From: an uncultured bacterium
Lineage (GTDB): Bacteria > Patescibacteriota > Minisyncoccia > Phycocordibacterales > UBA2100
Reading direction: 5' to 3'
NCBI GenBank assembly: GCA_903881205.1
Contig: CAIRSC010000111.1
Span: 1 to 11,823, forward strand
DNA: 11,823 nucleotides
Within the stretch, counting starts at the first letter, position 1. Every line of letters starts with the position of its first letter. A program made the translations under genes and the position numbers. The notes beneath the pieces are model-generated. The model saw only the letters and a list, made by a program, of their open reading frames with translations. It made no database searches and was not told where the DNA came from. Below, piece after piece: positions 5,471 to 11,823 of this stretch.

Positions 5471-5881
5471 TCAGGGAGCTGTTGAGCCGATGTAGCGAGC
5501 AAAGATATGGATCCGATTCCGGATCTCGGGATCTGACCCGGTGAGTTCCGCCGCGGCGTAGAAGTTATTGAGCGTCGCCGCGACCTCGACGTTGTTGGGC
5601 AAATAGTTCAGTCCGAGCGCCGCTTTCACCGCACGGCGCACGACTTGTCGCTGATTCGCTGTCGTGCTTTTGGTGAATTCCGTCGCGGTTTTGCCGAGCA
5701 CATTGAGCTGACCGCGAAACCTCTCCAATTGGCCATTGAGGCCGGCGGCGGGGTTCATGCGAATCACATTCTCGACAGAACTAAAGATGTGTCGATCAAG
5801 TTCCATTCTCGTGGTCTCACTGTCTGGCTGAATTTTCGTACAAGCTGCGCGTAAGAATAGTTCCTGAGACTGATGCGTCAA
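5471..5881 (-). CDS. Hypothetical protein directly downstream of dnaE
   Basis: This 136-residue protein matches no family I know. The longest frame starts at a TTG (5881), 14 nt after the dnaE stop. An ATG at 5806 would give 111 residues starting MELDRHIF. Neither has a clear Shine-Dalgarno, so the start is open. The composition suggests a soluble, mainly helical protein with charged and Asn-rich segments (LNNFYAAAEL, EIRNRIHIFARYIG). There is no signal peptide, membrane helix or obvious catalytic motif. The small gap and shared terminator at 5418-5448 point to co-transcription with dnaE. The antisense frames here have no support. Confidence 0.6.
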   Translation of the reverse strand: MTHQSQELFLRAACTKIQPDSETTRMELDRHIFSSVENVIRMNPAAGLNGQLERFRGQLNVLGKTATEFTKSTTANQRQVVRRAVKAALGLNYLPNNVEVAATLNNFYAAAELTGSDPEIRNRIHIFARYIGSTAP

Positions 5882-5895
5882 CCTGTGGACAACTT

Positions 5896-8800
5896 TTAGA
5901 GGGCTTTGGCTTTGTCGGCGACAAAACTTGCCTGCCCGTTGCGTTCAGAAATTTTCCCTTTGAGCATCACGCATGCGCTCGGGACGAGGATGGCTTTGAA
6001 TTCTTCGAGTATGCGGGGGAAGACGACGACTTCGACCGAGTCGGAGAGATCAGCCACCTGCATAAAGAGCATGCGTTCGCCTTTTTTTGTAAGAATAGAG
6101 TTCACCGTCTCGACGAATCCGGCGATCACCGTCTCGACCCCCTTGAGATGTTCTTTGGCGTGCTTGATGGTCGTCTTATTATTCTGAAGCTTAGCAGCGT
6201 GCTTATCGAGCGGATGACCGGATACGTAGAGCCCGAGCAACTCCTTTTCCCAAATGAGACGTTGATCCATCGAGGCTGCCGGTGCGTCGTCGAGCTTGAT
6301 CGCATGCTTTGTTTGTACGAGTGCTCCAAAGAGTGATGCCTGGTCGCTCGGCGCCTTCATGTTTTCGCGGTGGCAGGCGAGGATGTGCTCGATATTCGCC
6401 ATGAGCTGCCCGCGCTCGCCGAGCTCATCAAGGGCGCCGCACTGCACGAGCGATTCGAGTGATTTCTTGTTGAGATTCTTGTCGGTGATGCGCGACACGA
6501 AATCGGTGATATCGGTGAACGGCCCGCCGGAATCGCGCGCCGCGATGATTGTGTCGCCGATACCCACGCCGAAATTCTTGATCGAATAGAGTCCGAAACG
6601 AATCGTGTGGTCGTCGACGACCGTGAAATTGCCCTTGCTTTCGTTGACCGACGGCGGCAGGATCGCGATGCCCATGCGCTTACACTCAGCGACGACTTCG
6701 GAGACTTTCTCCACATCGCCACCGTCGGCAGTGAGCACCGCCGCCATGTAGTCGACCGGGAAGTTGGCCTTCATATATGCGGTCTTATAGGCGAGGTTGC
6801 CGTAACTGGCGGCATGCGCCTTGTTGAATCCATACGCGGCGAAGGTTTCGATCTGATCCCACAACGTCTCGACCGCGGCGGGCTTCATACCGCCGGCGAG
6901 ACATCCTGATTTGAACTTTTCTTTTTGCTTGGCCATTTCCTCGGGGATCTTCTTTCCCATCGCTTTGCGGAATTTGTCGGCCTCGCCCCACGAATATCCC
7001 GCGAGCTGCACCGCCATCATCATCACGTCGTCTTGGTAGATGAGGACGCCGTAGGTCGGCTTGAGGATCGCTTCCATGCGCGGGTCGAGATACTTCACGC
7101 GCGACGGATCGCGTTTGCGTTCAATGTATTCAGGAATGAATGCCATCGGTCCGGGGCGGTAGAGTGCGACCATCGCGTTGAGGTCGTGAATGACCGTGGG
7201 GCGCAGATCTTTGAGATATGCGGTCATGCCGGACCCGGCCATTTGGAACACACCGAGTGTCTCGCCGCGCGCAAGCATTTCGTATGTCTTCTTATCATCG
7301 AGCGCGAGCTTGTTGAGATCGACGTAGATACCATGCCGGGCTTTCACACGCGCGACCGCGTCGGCGAGCACCGAGAGGTTGGTGAGTCCGAGGAAGTCGA
7401 ACTTGAGCAGGCCCACGCCGCCGTATTCGTCGGCGATACTATACATATCGTATTGGGTGATTGTCTTGCCGCCCTTTGGATCGAGCTGGATCGGCGTGTA
7501 ATTGGTGACCGGCTCGGGGGAGAGAATGACGCCGGCTGCATGGACCCCAACGTGTCGCGCATTGCCTTCTATCTTCTGCGCGAGATCGAGTACTTCACGC
7601 GCATCGGCATCGCGCTTGTAGAGATCCGCGAGTTCGGGCGTCTCTTCGAGCGCGCCTTTGATCGTCACCGGGAAACCCTGTTTGCCAAACGGGATGAGTT
7701 TGGCGATCGCGTCGCCGAGTCCGTACGGATGTCCGAGCGCGCGCGACACGTCGCGCACGGCCGCGCGCGCCATCATGGTGCCGAAGGTGCCGATCTGCAC
7801 CACGTGGTCGGTGCCATATTTTTTGCGCGCGTATTCGATGAGTTCATCGCGGCGGTTGTCGGCGATGTCCATATCGATATCCGGCGCCGACGGTCGTTCA
7901 GGATTGAGGAAGCGCTCGAAGGGCATGTTGAATGCGATGGGGTCCACCGTCGTGATGCCGCACAGATACGACACCAGCGAACCCGCCGCAGAACCTCTTG
8001 TATTGGTGAAAATGCCGGCGGATTTCGCATAGTCGAGCAAGTCGGAAACGATGAGGAAGTACGAAGCGTAGCCTTTCTTCTCGATAATGCCGAGCTCGTA
8101 GTCGATGCGGGCGCGCAGTTCCGGGGTGTCGGTGAATCCGCGCTCCACGATCCCCGCTTCCGCTTTGTTTCTCAATTCAATATTGTCGGTCGAGCCTGCC
8201 GGAATCGGGAAGACGGGGAAGATCGCCTTTCCGAGCACGAGCTCAAGATCACATGACTGCGCGATCTTGATCGTGTTGTCGAGCGCCTCGGGAGTGTCCG
8301 CGAAGAGTTCGTTGGCACGTTTCGTATCGATGAATGAGAAATCGTTGGCCGTAGCACCTCCTTGGCCGTCGGCATCGCGATTGAGCGTCGAACCGGTGCG
8401 AATTTTGTTGACGAGTTCGCGCGCAATCGCATCGTCTTGATTCAAATAGTAGGTATCGTGCGCCGCGACCAGCGGCACGTGCGTTTCTTTCGAGAGTTCC
8501 GTGATCGCCCGCATTCTTTCCTCATGTCCTTCGATCTCCGCGTGGTGCGTGAGCTCGAGATACAGATCATCTCCAAAGACATGCTTGTACCACTCGATCG
8601 CTTCACGTGCCTTTTCGCGTTGAGTATCTTTGAGTGCCTTTGCATGCTCTCCCGCGAACGACGGCAAGATCGCAATGAGGCCGTCTTTATATTGTTCGAT
8701 AAGTTCGCGGTCGATGCGCGGACGATAATAGAATCCATCGAGGTATGAGGCTGAGACCATTTTCATCAGGTTGTCGTAGCCGGTCTTATTTTTGGCGAGC

Positions 8801-9078
8801 AGCACGAGCCGGAACGTGTGCTCATCGATGCGATGTTCCTTTTGGTGGCGCGTACGCGGGGCGACGAAGAAGTCGACGCCGATGATGGGCTTCACGCCCT
8901 GTTCCTTACATTCCTTATAGAAATCGATTGCGCCGTACATCGTGCCGTTGTCGGTGATTGCCAGCGCGGTCTGGCCGTCGGCCTTGGCGGCAGCGACCAT
9001 GTCGGCTACTTGAGGAAGCGCTTCGAGGAGGGAATAGTGAGTGTGAGTATGCAAATGGACGAAATCGCGCGCGCTCAT
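5896..9078 (-). CDS. dnaE: DNA polymerase III subunit alpha
   Basis: This is the replicative polymerase (1060 residues; the E. coli protein has about 1160). The N-terminal PHP domain (about 1-280) starts with HLHTHTH (His8, 10, 12, 14). The palm carries the catalytic acids PDIDMD (Asp402, Asp404) and KFDFLGL (Asp561), aligned with E. coli 401, 403 and 555. HVGVHAAGVILSP (509-521) and YGFNKAHAASYG (749-760) are typical of the family. A helix-hairpin-helix region covers about 860-890, and QASLF (913-917) fits the internal beta-clamp binding motif. An OB fold spans about 982-1056, and the usual tau-binding tail is absent. In the PHP domain TDNG (42-45) and DTYY (208-211) replace the common TDHG and DxHY, so metal binding and proofreading may be impaired. 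It is divergent to rnhB, with a likely leaderless start. Confidence 0.97.
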   Translation of the reverse strand: MSARDFVHLHTHTHYSLLEALPQVADMVAAAKADGQTALAITDNGTMYGAIDFYKECKEQGVKPIIGVDFFVAPRTRHQKEHRIDEHTFRLVLLAKNKTGYDNLMKMVSASYLDGFYYRPRIDRELIEQYKDGLIAILPSFAGEHAKALKDTQREKAREAIEWYKHVFGDDLYLELTHHAEIEGHEERMRAITELSKETHVPLVAAHDTYYLNQDDAIARELVNKIRTGSTLNRDADGQGGATANDFSFIDTKRANELFADTPEALDNTIKIAQSCDLELVLGKAIFPVFPIPAGSTDNIELRNKAEAGIVERGFTDTPELRARIDYELGIIEKKGYASYFLIVSDLLDYAKSAGIFTNTRGSAAGSLVSYLCGITTVDPIAFNMPFERFLNPERPSAPDIDMDIADNRRDELIEYARKKYGTDHVVQIGTFGTMMARAAVRDVSRALGHPYGLGDAIAKLIPFGKQGFPVTIKGALEETPELADLYKRDADAREVLDLAQKIEGNARHVGVHAAGVILSPEPVTNYTPIQLDPKGGKTITQYDMYSIADEYGGVGLLKFDFLGLTNLSVLADAVARVKARHGIYVDLNKLALDDKKTYEMLARGETLGVFQMAGSGMTAYLKDLRPTVIHDLNAMVALYRPGPMAFIPEYIERKRDPSRVKYLDPRMEAILKPTYGVLIYQDDVMMMAVQLAGYSWGEADKFRKAMGKKIPEEMAKQKEKFKSGCLAGGMKPAAVETLWDQIETFAAYGFNKAHAASYGNLAYKTAYMKANFPVDYMAAVLTADGGDVEKVSEVVAECKRMGIAILPPSVNESKGNFTVVDDHTIRFGLYSIKNFGVGIGDTIIAARDSGGPFTDITDFVSRITDKNLNKKSLESLVQCGALDELGERGQLMANIEHILACHRENMKAPSDQASLFGALVQTKHAIKLDDAPAASMDQRLIWEKELLGLYVSGHPLDKHAAKLQNNKTTIKHAKEHLKGVETVIAGFVETVNSILTKKGERMLFMQVADLSDSVEVVVFPRILEEFKAILVPSACVMLKGKISERNGQASFVADKAKAL

Positions 9079-9084
9079 GCATCG

Positions 9085-9093
9085 AGTATATCA
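9085..9093 (-). promoter_or_regulatory. Extended -10 promoter of dnaE, leaderless
   Basis: On the - strand TGA plus TATACT (9093 down to 9085) forms an extended -10. Seven bases on is 9078, the A of the dnaE ATG, so the mRNA is predicted to be leaderless. No good -35 is visible at the expected place, as is common for extended -10 promoters. Confidence 0.6.
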
Positions 9094-9139
9094 TTGTCAT
9101 TTTTTTCGCATTTCCGAGCGATATTTCGAGTACTTCCTT

Positions 9140-9148
9140 TGGTAGAAT
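9140..9148 (+). promoter_or_regulatory. Extended -10 promoter of rnhB, leaderless
   Basis: TGG plus TAGAAT (9140-9148) is an extended -10. Counting seven bases on gives 9155, exactly the A of the rnhB ATG. There is no room for a Shine-Dalgarno in an mRNA that starts there. No consensus -35 is visible. With the dnaE promoter this makes a compact 76-bp divergent region. Confidence 0.55.
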
Positions 9149-9154
9149 GGGCCT

Positions 9155-9757
9155 ATGAAATACCTGATCGGGATCGACGAGGCGGGGCGCGGGCCGCTCG
9201 CGGGACCGGTATCGGTTGGTGCCGTTATGGTGCCTATGGATTTTGATTTTTCCCTCGTACACGGCGCCCGGGACTCGAAGAAGATGACCGAAAAATCGCG
9301 CGACGAACTATTCGTACGAATTAGACAACTGCAGAAGCAAGGACTCTTGAAATACGCGGTGTCGTTTTCCGCGGCATCCGTCATCGACTCGCGCGGCATC
9401 GTACCGGCTGTCAGAAGCGCGCTTTCACGCTGTCTTACCAAACTCGGTGCACGGCCGGATGAGTGCGAGATACGGCTCGATGGGAGCCTGTATGCGCCCG
9501 AGCGATTCGTCGAACAGGCGACCATCATCCGCGGCGACGATCTTGAACCGATCATATCCATGGCGTCGATCATGGCCAAGGTCATGAGAGACCGCTATAT
9601 GGTGCGTGTTGCGCCGGCGTATCCCGCATACGGATTTGAGGTCCACAAAGGGTACGGCACGCTCCGGCACCGAAAAGCCATTAAAAAAGCGGGTCTTTCG
9701 GGGCTCCACCGCTCGTCTTTCTGCACACGGTTGCCAAAAGGCGCCGAATCTGTATAA
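9155..9757 (+). CDS. rnhB: Ribonuclease HII
   Basis: RNase HII cuts RNA in RNA-DNA hybrids and single ribonucleotides in DNA. The 200-residue length is normal. The N-terminal signature GIDEAGRGPLAGPV gives Asp8 and Glu9. Asp109 (RLDGSLY) and Asp146 (VMRDRYM) complete the four metal-binding acids. SKK (41-43), SMASIMAKV and the GYGTLRH stretch are typical of the family. It is divergent to dnaE, which fits a shared link to replication, and it lies 10 nt upstream of rpmF. Its last codons carry the rpmF promoter: the stop TAA (9755-9757) lies inside the -10 TATAAT. The ATG at 9155 is supported by the family N-terminus and by the promoter position. Confidence 0.96.
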   Translation: MKYLIGIDEAGRGPLAGPVSVGAVMVPMDFDFSLVHGARDSKKMTEKSRDELFVRIRQLQKQGLLKYAVSFSAASVIDSRGIVPAVRSALSRCLTKLGARPDECEIRLDGSLYAPERFVEQATIIRGDDLEPIISMASIMAKVMRDRYMVRVAPAYPAYGFEVHKGYGTLRHRKAIKKAGLSGLHRSSFCTRLPKGAESV

Positions 9758-9758
9758 T
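9731..9758 (+). promoter_or_regulatory. Promoter of rpmF inside the end of rnhB
   Basis: TTGCCA (9731-9736) and a perfect TATAAT (9753-9758) are 16 bp apart. The -10 overlaps the rnhB stop codon (9755-9757). The expected transcription start is about 9765, a few bases before the ATG at 9768, so the leader is at most a few bases. Confidence 0.75.
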
Positions 9759-9767
9759 CGCCTGAAT

Positions 9768-10040
9768 ATGGTAGTACGAATGCGGGTCAACCGCTCAAAG
9801 ACAGGAAAGCGCCGTTCACACCACGGGCTTTCTGCGGCACGTGTCACCACCGACAAGGCGGGCTCGACGCACCTCCGTCATCGCGTGAATCTCGAGACCG
9901 GTATGTACCGCGGGCGCGTCGTCATCGATATTGTCGAAGCCAAGAAGCGCGAACAGCGAAGACTTGCTCGCAAACAGCGAGACCTGCGCGCAAGCGGCCA
10001 GGCGACCAACGAAGACACCGCAAAAACAGAATCTAAATAA
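9768..10040 (+). CDS. rpmF: Large ribosomal subunit protein bL32 with a long C-terminal tail
   Basis: The first 55 residues match bL32: MVVRMRVNRS, KRRSHHGLSA, HLRHRVNLETGMYRGRVV. This is a structural protein of the 50S subunit. It has no Cys, so it belongs to the form without the zinc ribbon. The protein is 90 residues against the usual 56-65. The extra 30 or so are a charged helix-like stretch (EAKKREQRRLARKQRD) and a polar end (TNEDTAKTESK). The ATG at 9768 is preferred over the in-frame ATG at 9780 because bL32 homologues of this type begin with a similar MxVRM. It has no Shine-Dalgarno. The frame is open further upstream, but that part overlaps rnhB and is not bL32. A strong terminator follows. 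Confidence 0.92.
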   Translation: MVVRMRVNRSKTGKRRSHHGLSAARVTTDKAGSTHLRHRVNLETGMYRGRVVIDIVEAKKREQRRLARKQRDLRASGQATNEDTAKTESK

Positions 10041-10053
10041 AGAAAATAAAGAA

Positions 10054-10083
10054 GAAAAGGGCTCCGGAAGGAGCCCTTTTCTC
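10054..10083 (+). terminator. Intrinsic terminator after rpmF
   Basis: A perfect 12-bp stem (GAAAAGGGCTCC/GGAGCCCTTTTC, 10054-10065 with 10070-10081) closes a GGAA tetraloop. The T run is part of the 3' arm (10077-10080). The A-rich 5' side (10036-10058) could also make it work on the other strand. Confidence 0.92.
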
Positions 10084-10158
10084 ATGAGGTAGTTTTCCAC
10101 TGTCGTCCGCAAGCACATTGCTCAAAAACGTGTACACTGGTCAATACGTTCTTTTGGT

Positions 10159-11070
10159 ATGGCTAATAGACATCTCGCGCGATCAGTAGTTCTCCAAGTG
10201 CTCTTCGAGCGCGACTCAAATAATGCAATGACAGCCGATGAATGCATCGGACGCCTTGTTGATTACTCCAAGGAATTCGGCGCCCGCGAGTCGGATATGA
10301 ATTTTATGAAGAATCTCCTGCAGACCGCGATGGCAAAACAGAAAGAGATCGACGAGGTGATCGTCCGCGCCGCTCCCGAGTGGCCGCTCAACAAGATCGC
10401 TGCGATCGACCGCAACATCCTGCGTCTAGGCCTCACTGAACTGCTATTCGCTGATCGTGCACAGGTGCCCGCCAAGGTCGCTATCAATGAGGCGATCGAG
10501 CTGGCCAAGGCATTCGGCTCGACCGCTTCGGGCCGCTTCGTCAACGGGGTGCTCGGCGCTGTGTATGTGGAGCTCGGAGAACCGGGTAAGGCTGATGGCG
10601 CGTCACGCAAACAGGTGTTGAATAAACCGGGCAAAATGCCCATCGAAGAACTTGTGGGAGGCGTGGTATATGCGCGTGAGGGTGCGGAGGTATATCTCGC
10701 GCTCGTGCACGATATTTTCGGTCACTGGACCCTTTCCAAGGGCAAGCTCAAAGAAGGCGAGACGCACGATGATGGTGTAAAGCGCAAGGCAAAAGAAGAG
10801 ATCGGGCTCGAGGTGGAAGTCGAGGATAAACTCGGCGAAAATGAATACATCGCCAATGACAGCAACGCCACCGGCGGCAAGAAGAAGCGCCATGCCACCT
10901 ACTTCCTCGCAAAGGCCGATTTCACCGATCTGGTCCTCAAGCGCGAAGGCGGTCTCGATGATGCGCAATGGTTCCCGCTTGCCTCTGTCGGAGACCTCAA
11001 TTTCTATGACGATATTTTACCGGTCGTGACCCGCGCGATCAACCTCCTCGCGCAGAAGGATAGAAAGTAG
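10159..11070 (+). CDS. nusB: NusB fused to a Nudix hydrolase domain with an altered Nudix box
   Basis: This single 303-residue frame joins two families. Residues 1-140 are NusB, the helical factor that acts with NusE (S10) on boxA RNA in rRNA antitermination: ARSVVLQVLFE near the start, AAIDRNILRLGLTELLF (81-97), KVAINEAIELAKAFG and SGRFVNGVLGAV. After a polar linker (about 141-162), residues 163-300 are a Nudix domain. The box starts at Gly195 and keeps Glu201, Arg209, Glu213, Glu214 and Gly216, but position 210 is Lys where the consensus REUXEE has a Glu. That Glu normally helps bind metal, so activity may be changed or lost. The frame is open through the junction with no sign of frameshift. 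rnc follows 12 nt downstream, so the pair form an rRNA-processing operon. The upstream terminator implies a promoter in 10084-10158, but only a weak TACACT (10133-10138) is visible. There is no Shine-Dalgarno. Confidence 0.93.
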   Translation: MANRHLARSVVLQVLFERDSNNAMTADECIGRLVDYSKEFGARESDMNFMKNLLQTAMAKQKEIDEVIVRAAPEWPLNKIAAIDRNILRLGLTELLFADRAQVPAKVAINEAIELAKAFGSTASGRFVNGVLGAVYVELGEPGKADGASRKQVLNKPGKMPIEELVGGVVYAREGAEVYLALVHDIFGHWTLSKGKLKEGETHDDGVKRKAKEEIGLEVEVEDKLGENEYIANDSNATGGKKKRHATYFLAKADFTDLVLKREGGLDDAQWFPLASVGDLNFYDDILPVVTRAINLLAQKDRK

Positions 11071-11082
11071 TACAAAGCTCGT

Positions 11083-11769
11083 ATGGATTTCAAGCCCTTC
11101 GAGGACAAAATCGGCTATTCATTCGCCGAGAAACGGTTTATTGAGCAGGCCTTTACGCATCGTTCGTACCTCAATGAGAATCGTGCCGCCGGGCGTGAGC
11201 ACAATGAGCGCCTCGAATTCCTCGGTGATGCCGTGCTCGAGCTCGTAGTGACCGAATACCTCTATGCAAAATATCCGGAAAAGCCCGAGGGAGATCTCAC
11301 GGCCTATCGCGCCGCTCTCGTGAATACGATCTCGATCGCGGATGCCGCAACCAAGCTCGGCATGAATGAGTTCTTGCTCCTTTCTCGCGGCGAATCACGC
11401 GACATCGGGCGTGCGCGGCAGATCATTCTTGCCAACGCTTTTGAAGCGCTCATCGGTGCGATCTATCTCGACAGGGGCTACGAGCCGGCGAAGAAATTCA
11501 TCGGCGAACAACTTTTTCACAAGACCGACGACGTGGTGGCGAATCGCTTGTGGCAGGATGCCAAGAGTAAGCTCCAGGAACTTTCTCAAGAGAAGCTTGG
11601 ACACACCCCGACCTATGAAATGGTGGCTCAGGTCGGCCCCGATCATGACAAGACATTTACGTGCTCGGTGACGCTGGGCAGTGAGCGCGTAGCGCTCGGG
11701 CAGGGGAGAAGTAAACAAGAGGCAGAACAAGACGCCGCTCAGAAAGCGCTTGCTGCCAAGGGCTGGTAA
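11083..11769 (+). CDS. rnc: Ribonuclease III
   Basis: RNase III cleaves double-stranded RNA, including rRNA precursors. The 228-residue length is normal. The catalytic domain (about 1-150) has the signature NERLEFLGDA with Glu42, Glu45 and Asp49, and Glu121 in ANAFEALIGAIYLD. Position 118 is Asn where E. coli has Asp114; I believe Asn occurs here in some natural RNases III, so the enzyme is probably still active. The double-stranded RNA binding domain covers about 157-227, with GRSKQEAEQDAAQKAL at its end. It lies 12 nt after the nusB fusion and is probably co-transcribed with it, which joins rRNA transcription and rRNA cutting in one unit. The stop codon sits in the loop of the terminator. 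Confidence 0.97.
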   Translation: MDFKPFEDKIGYSFAEKRFIEQAFTHRSYLNENRAAGREHNERLEFLGDAVLELVVTEYLYAKYPEKPEGDLTAYRAALVNTISIADAATKLGMNEFLLLSRGESRDIGRARQIILANAFEALIGAIYLDRGYEPAKKFIGEQLFHKTDDVVANRLWQDAKSKLQELSQEKLGHTPTYEMVAQVGPDHDKTFTCSVTLGSERVALGQGRSKQEAEQDAAQKALAAKGW

Positions 11770-11778
11770 GCCCTTTTT
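11758..11778 (+). terminator. Intrinsic terminator overlapping the rnc stop codon
   Basis: AAGGGCT (11758-11764) pairs with AGCCCTT (11769-11775), with loop GGTA and a run of five T (11774-11778). The stop codon TAA is 11767-11769, so a ribosome finishing rnc would cover the hairpin. The remaining 45 bases of the window show no feature. Confidence 0.8.
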
Positions 11779-11823
11779 AACTTTAGAGTACAGAATTGTA
11801 TTGCTTGCAATCTGACGTCGGGA

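Noticed and set aside
6925..8256. 443-codon open frame on + opposite dnaE
   Set aside because: It is a shadow of the dnaE reading frame; dnaE is certain from its catalytic motifs, and this translation resembles no protein family.
9606..9767. N-terminal extension of rpmF overlapping rnhB
   Set aside because: This part does not resemble bL32 and lies upstream of the promoter at 9731-9758.
10118..10138. TTGCTC and TACACT as a promoter for the nusB fusion
   Set aside because: The spacing is only 9 bp, so they cannot act as a pair. A promoter must exist here but I cannot place it.

Overview
The window looks like a chromosomal piece of a small-genome bacterium, most likely a Candidate Phyla Radiation/Patescibacteria member of Parcubacteria type. 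This is an inference from several features: a short DnaE without the usual long tail, a threonyl-tRNA synthetase without its TGS domain, a bL32 of the MxVRMRxxxS type, and an envelope protein with an Ig-like domain and an IPYTG motif before its membrane segment. Most of the window is GC-rich and coding is dense.

Region 1 (1-2182, + strand) is a run of small exported proteins. The window opens inside the 3' end of one gene. Two complete genes follow (261-710 and 873-1532) with signal peptides and the same C-terminal module of about 31 residues (GGGYVAGAPR, then EC, RGGT, TGRGC). The partial first gene carries the same module, so this is a tandem paralogous family. Each gene ends in a GC-rich hairpin. 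A fourth exported protein without the module follows (1685-2182). I recognise none of the four, and this array is the best candidate here for something undescribed.

Region 2 (2183-3640) holds a strong promoter whose -35 lies inside an 11-bp inverted repeat. It drives a 415-residue envelope protein: signal peptide, Tyr/Ser/Asn repeats, Ig-like domain, IPYTG motif, one membrane segment and an unusually long cytoplasmic tail. A terminator that could work in both directions separates it from the convergent thrS.

Region 3 (3641-9078, - strand) reads dnaE, a hypothetical gene and a terminator, then thrS from its own promoter. Region 4 (9079-11769, + strand) reads rnhB, rpmF, a terminator, then a nusB-Nudix fusion and rnc, closed by a terminator that contains the rnc stop codon. 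Together these genes cover replication (DnaE, RNase HII), translation (ThrRS, bL32) and RNA processing (NusB, RNase III).

A recurring theme is initiation. The predicted transcription starts of dnaE, rnhB, thrS and probably rpmF fall on or within a few bases of the start codon, which suggests leaderless mRNAs. The exported-protein genes instead have leaders with purine-rich ribosome binding sites. No tRNA, rRNA, CRISPR array, insertion sequence or transposase was seen.
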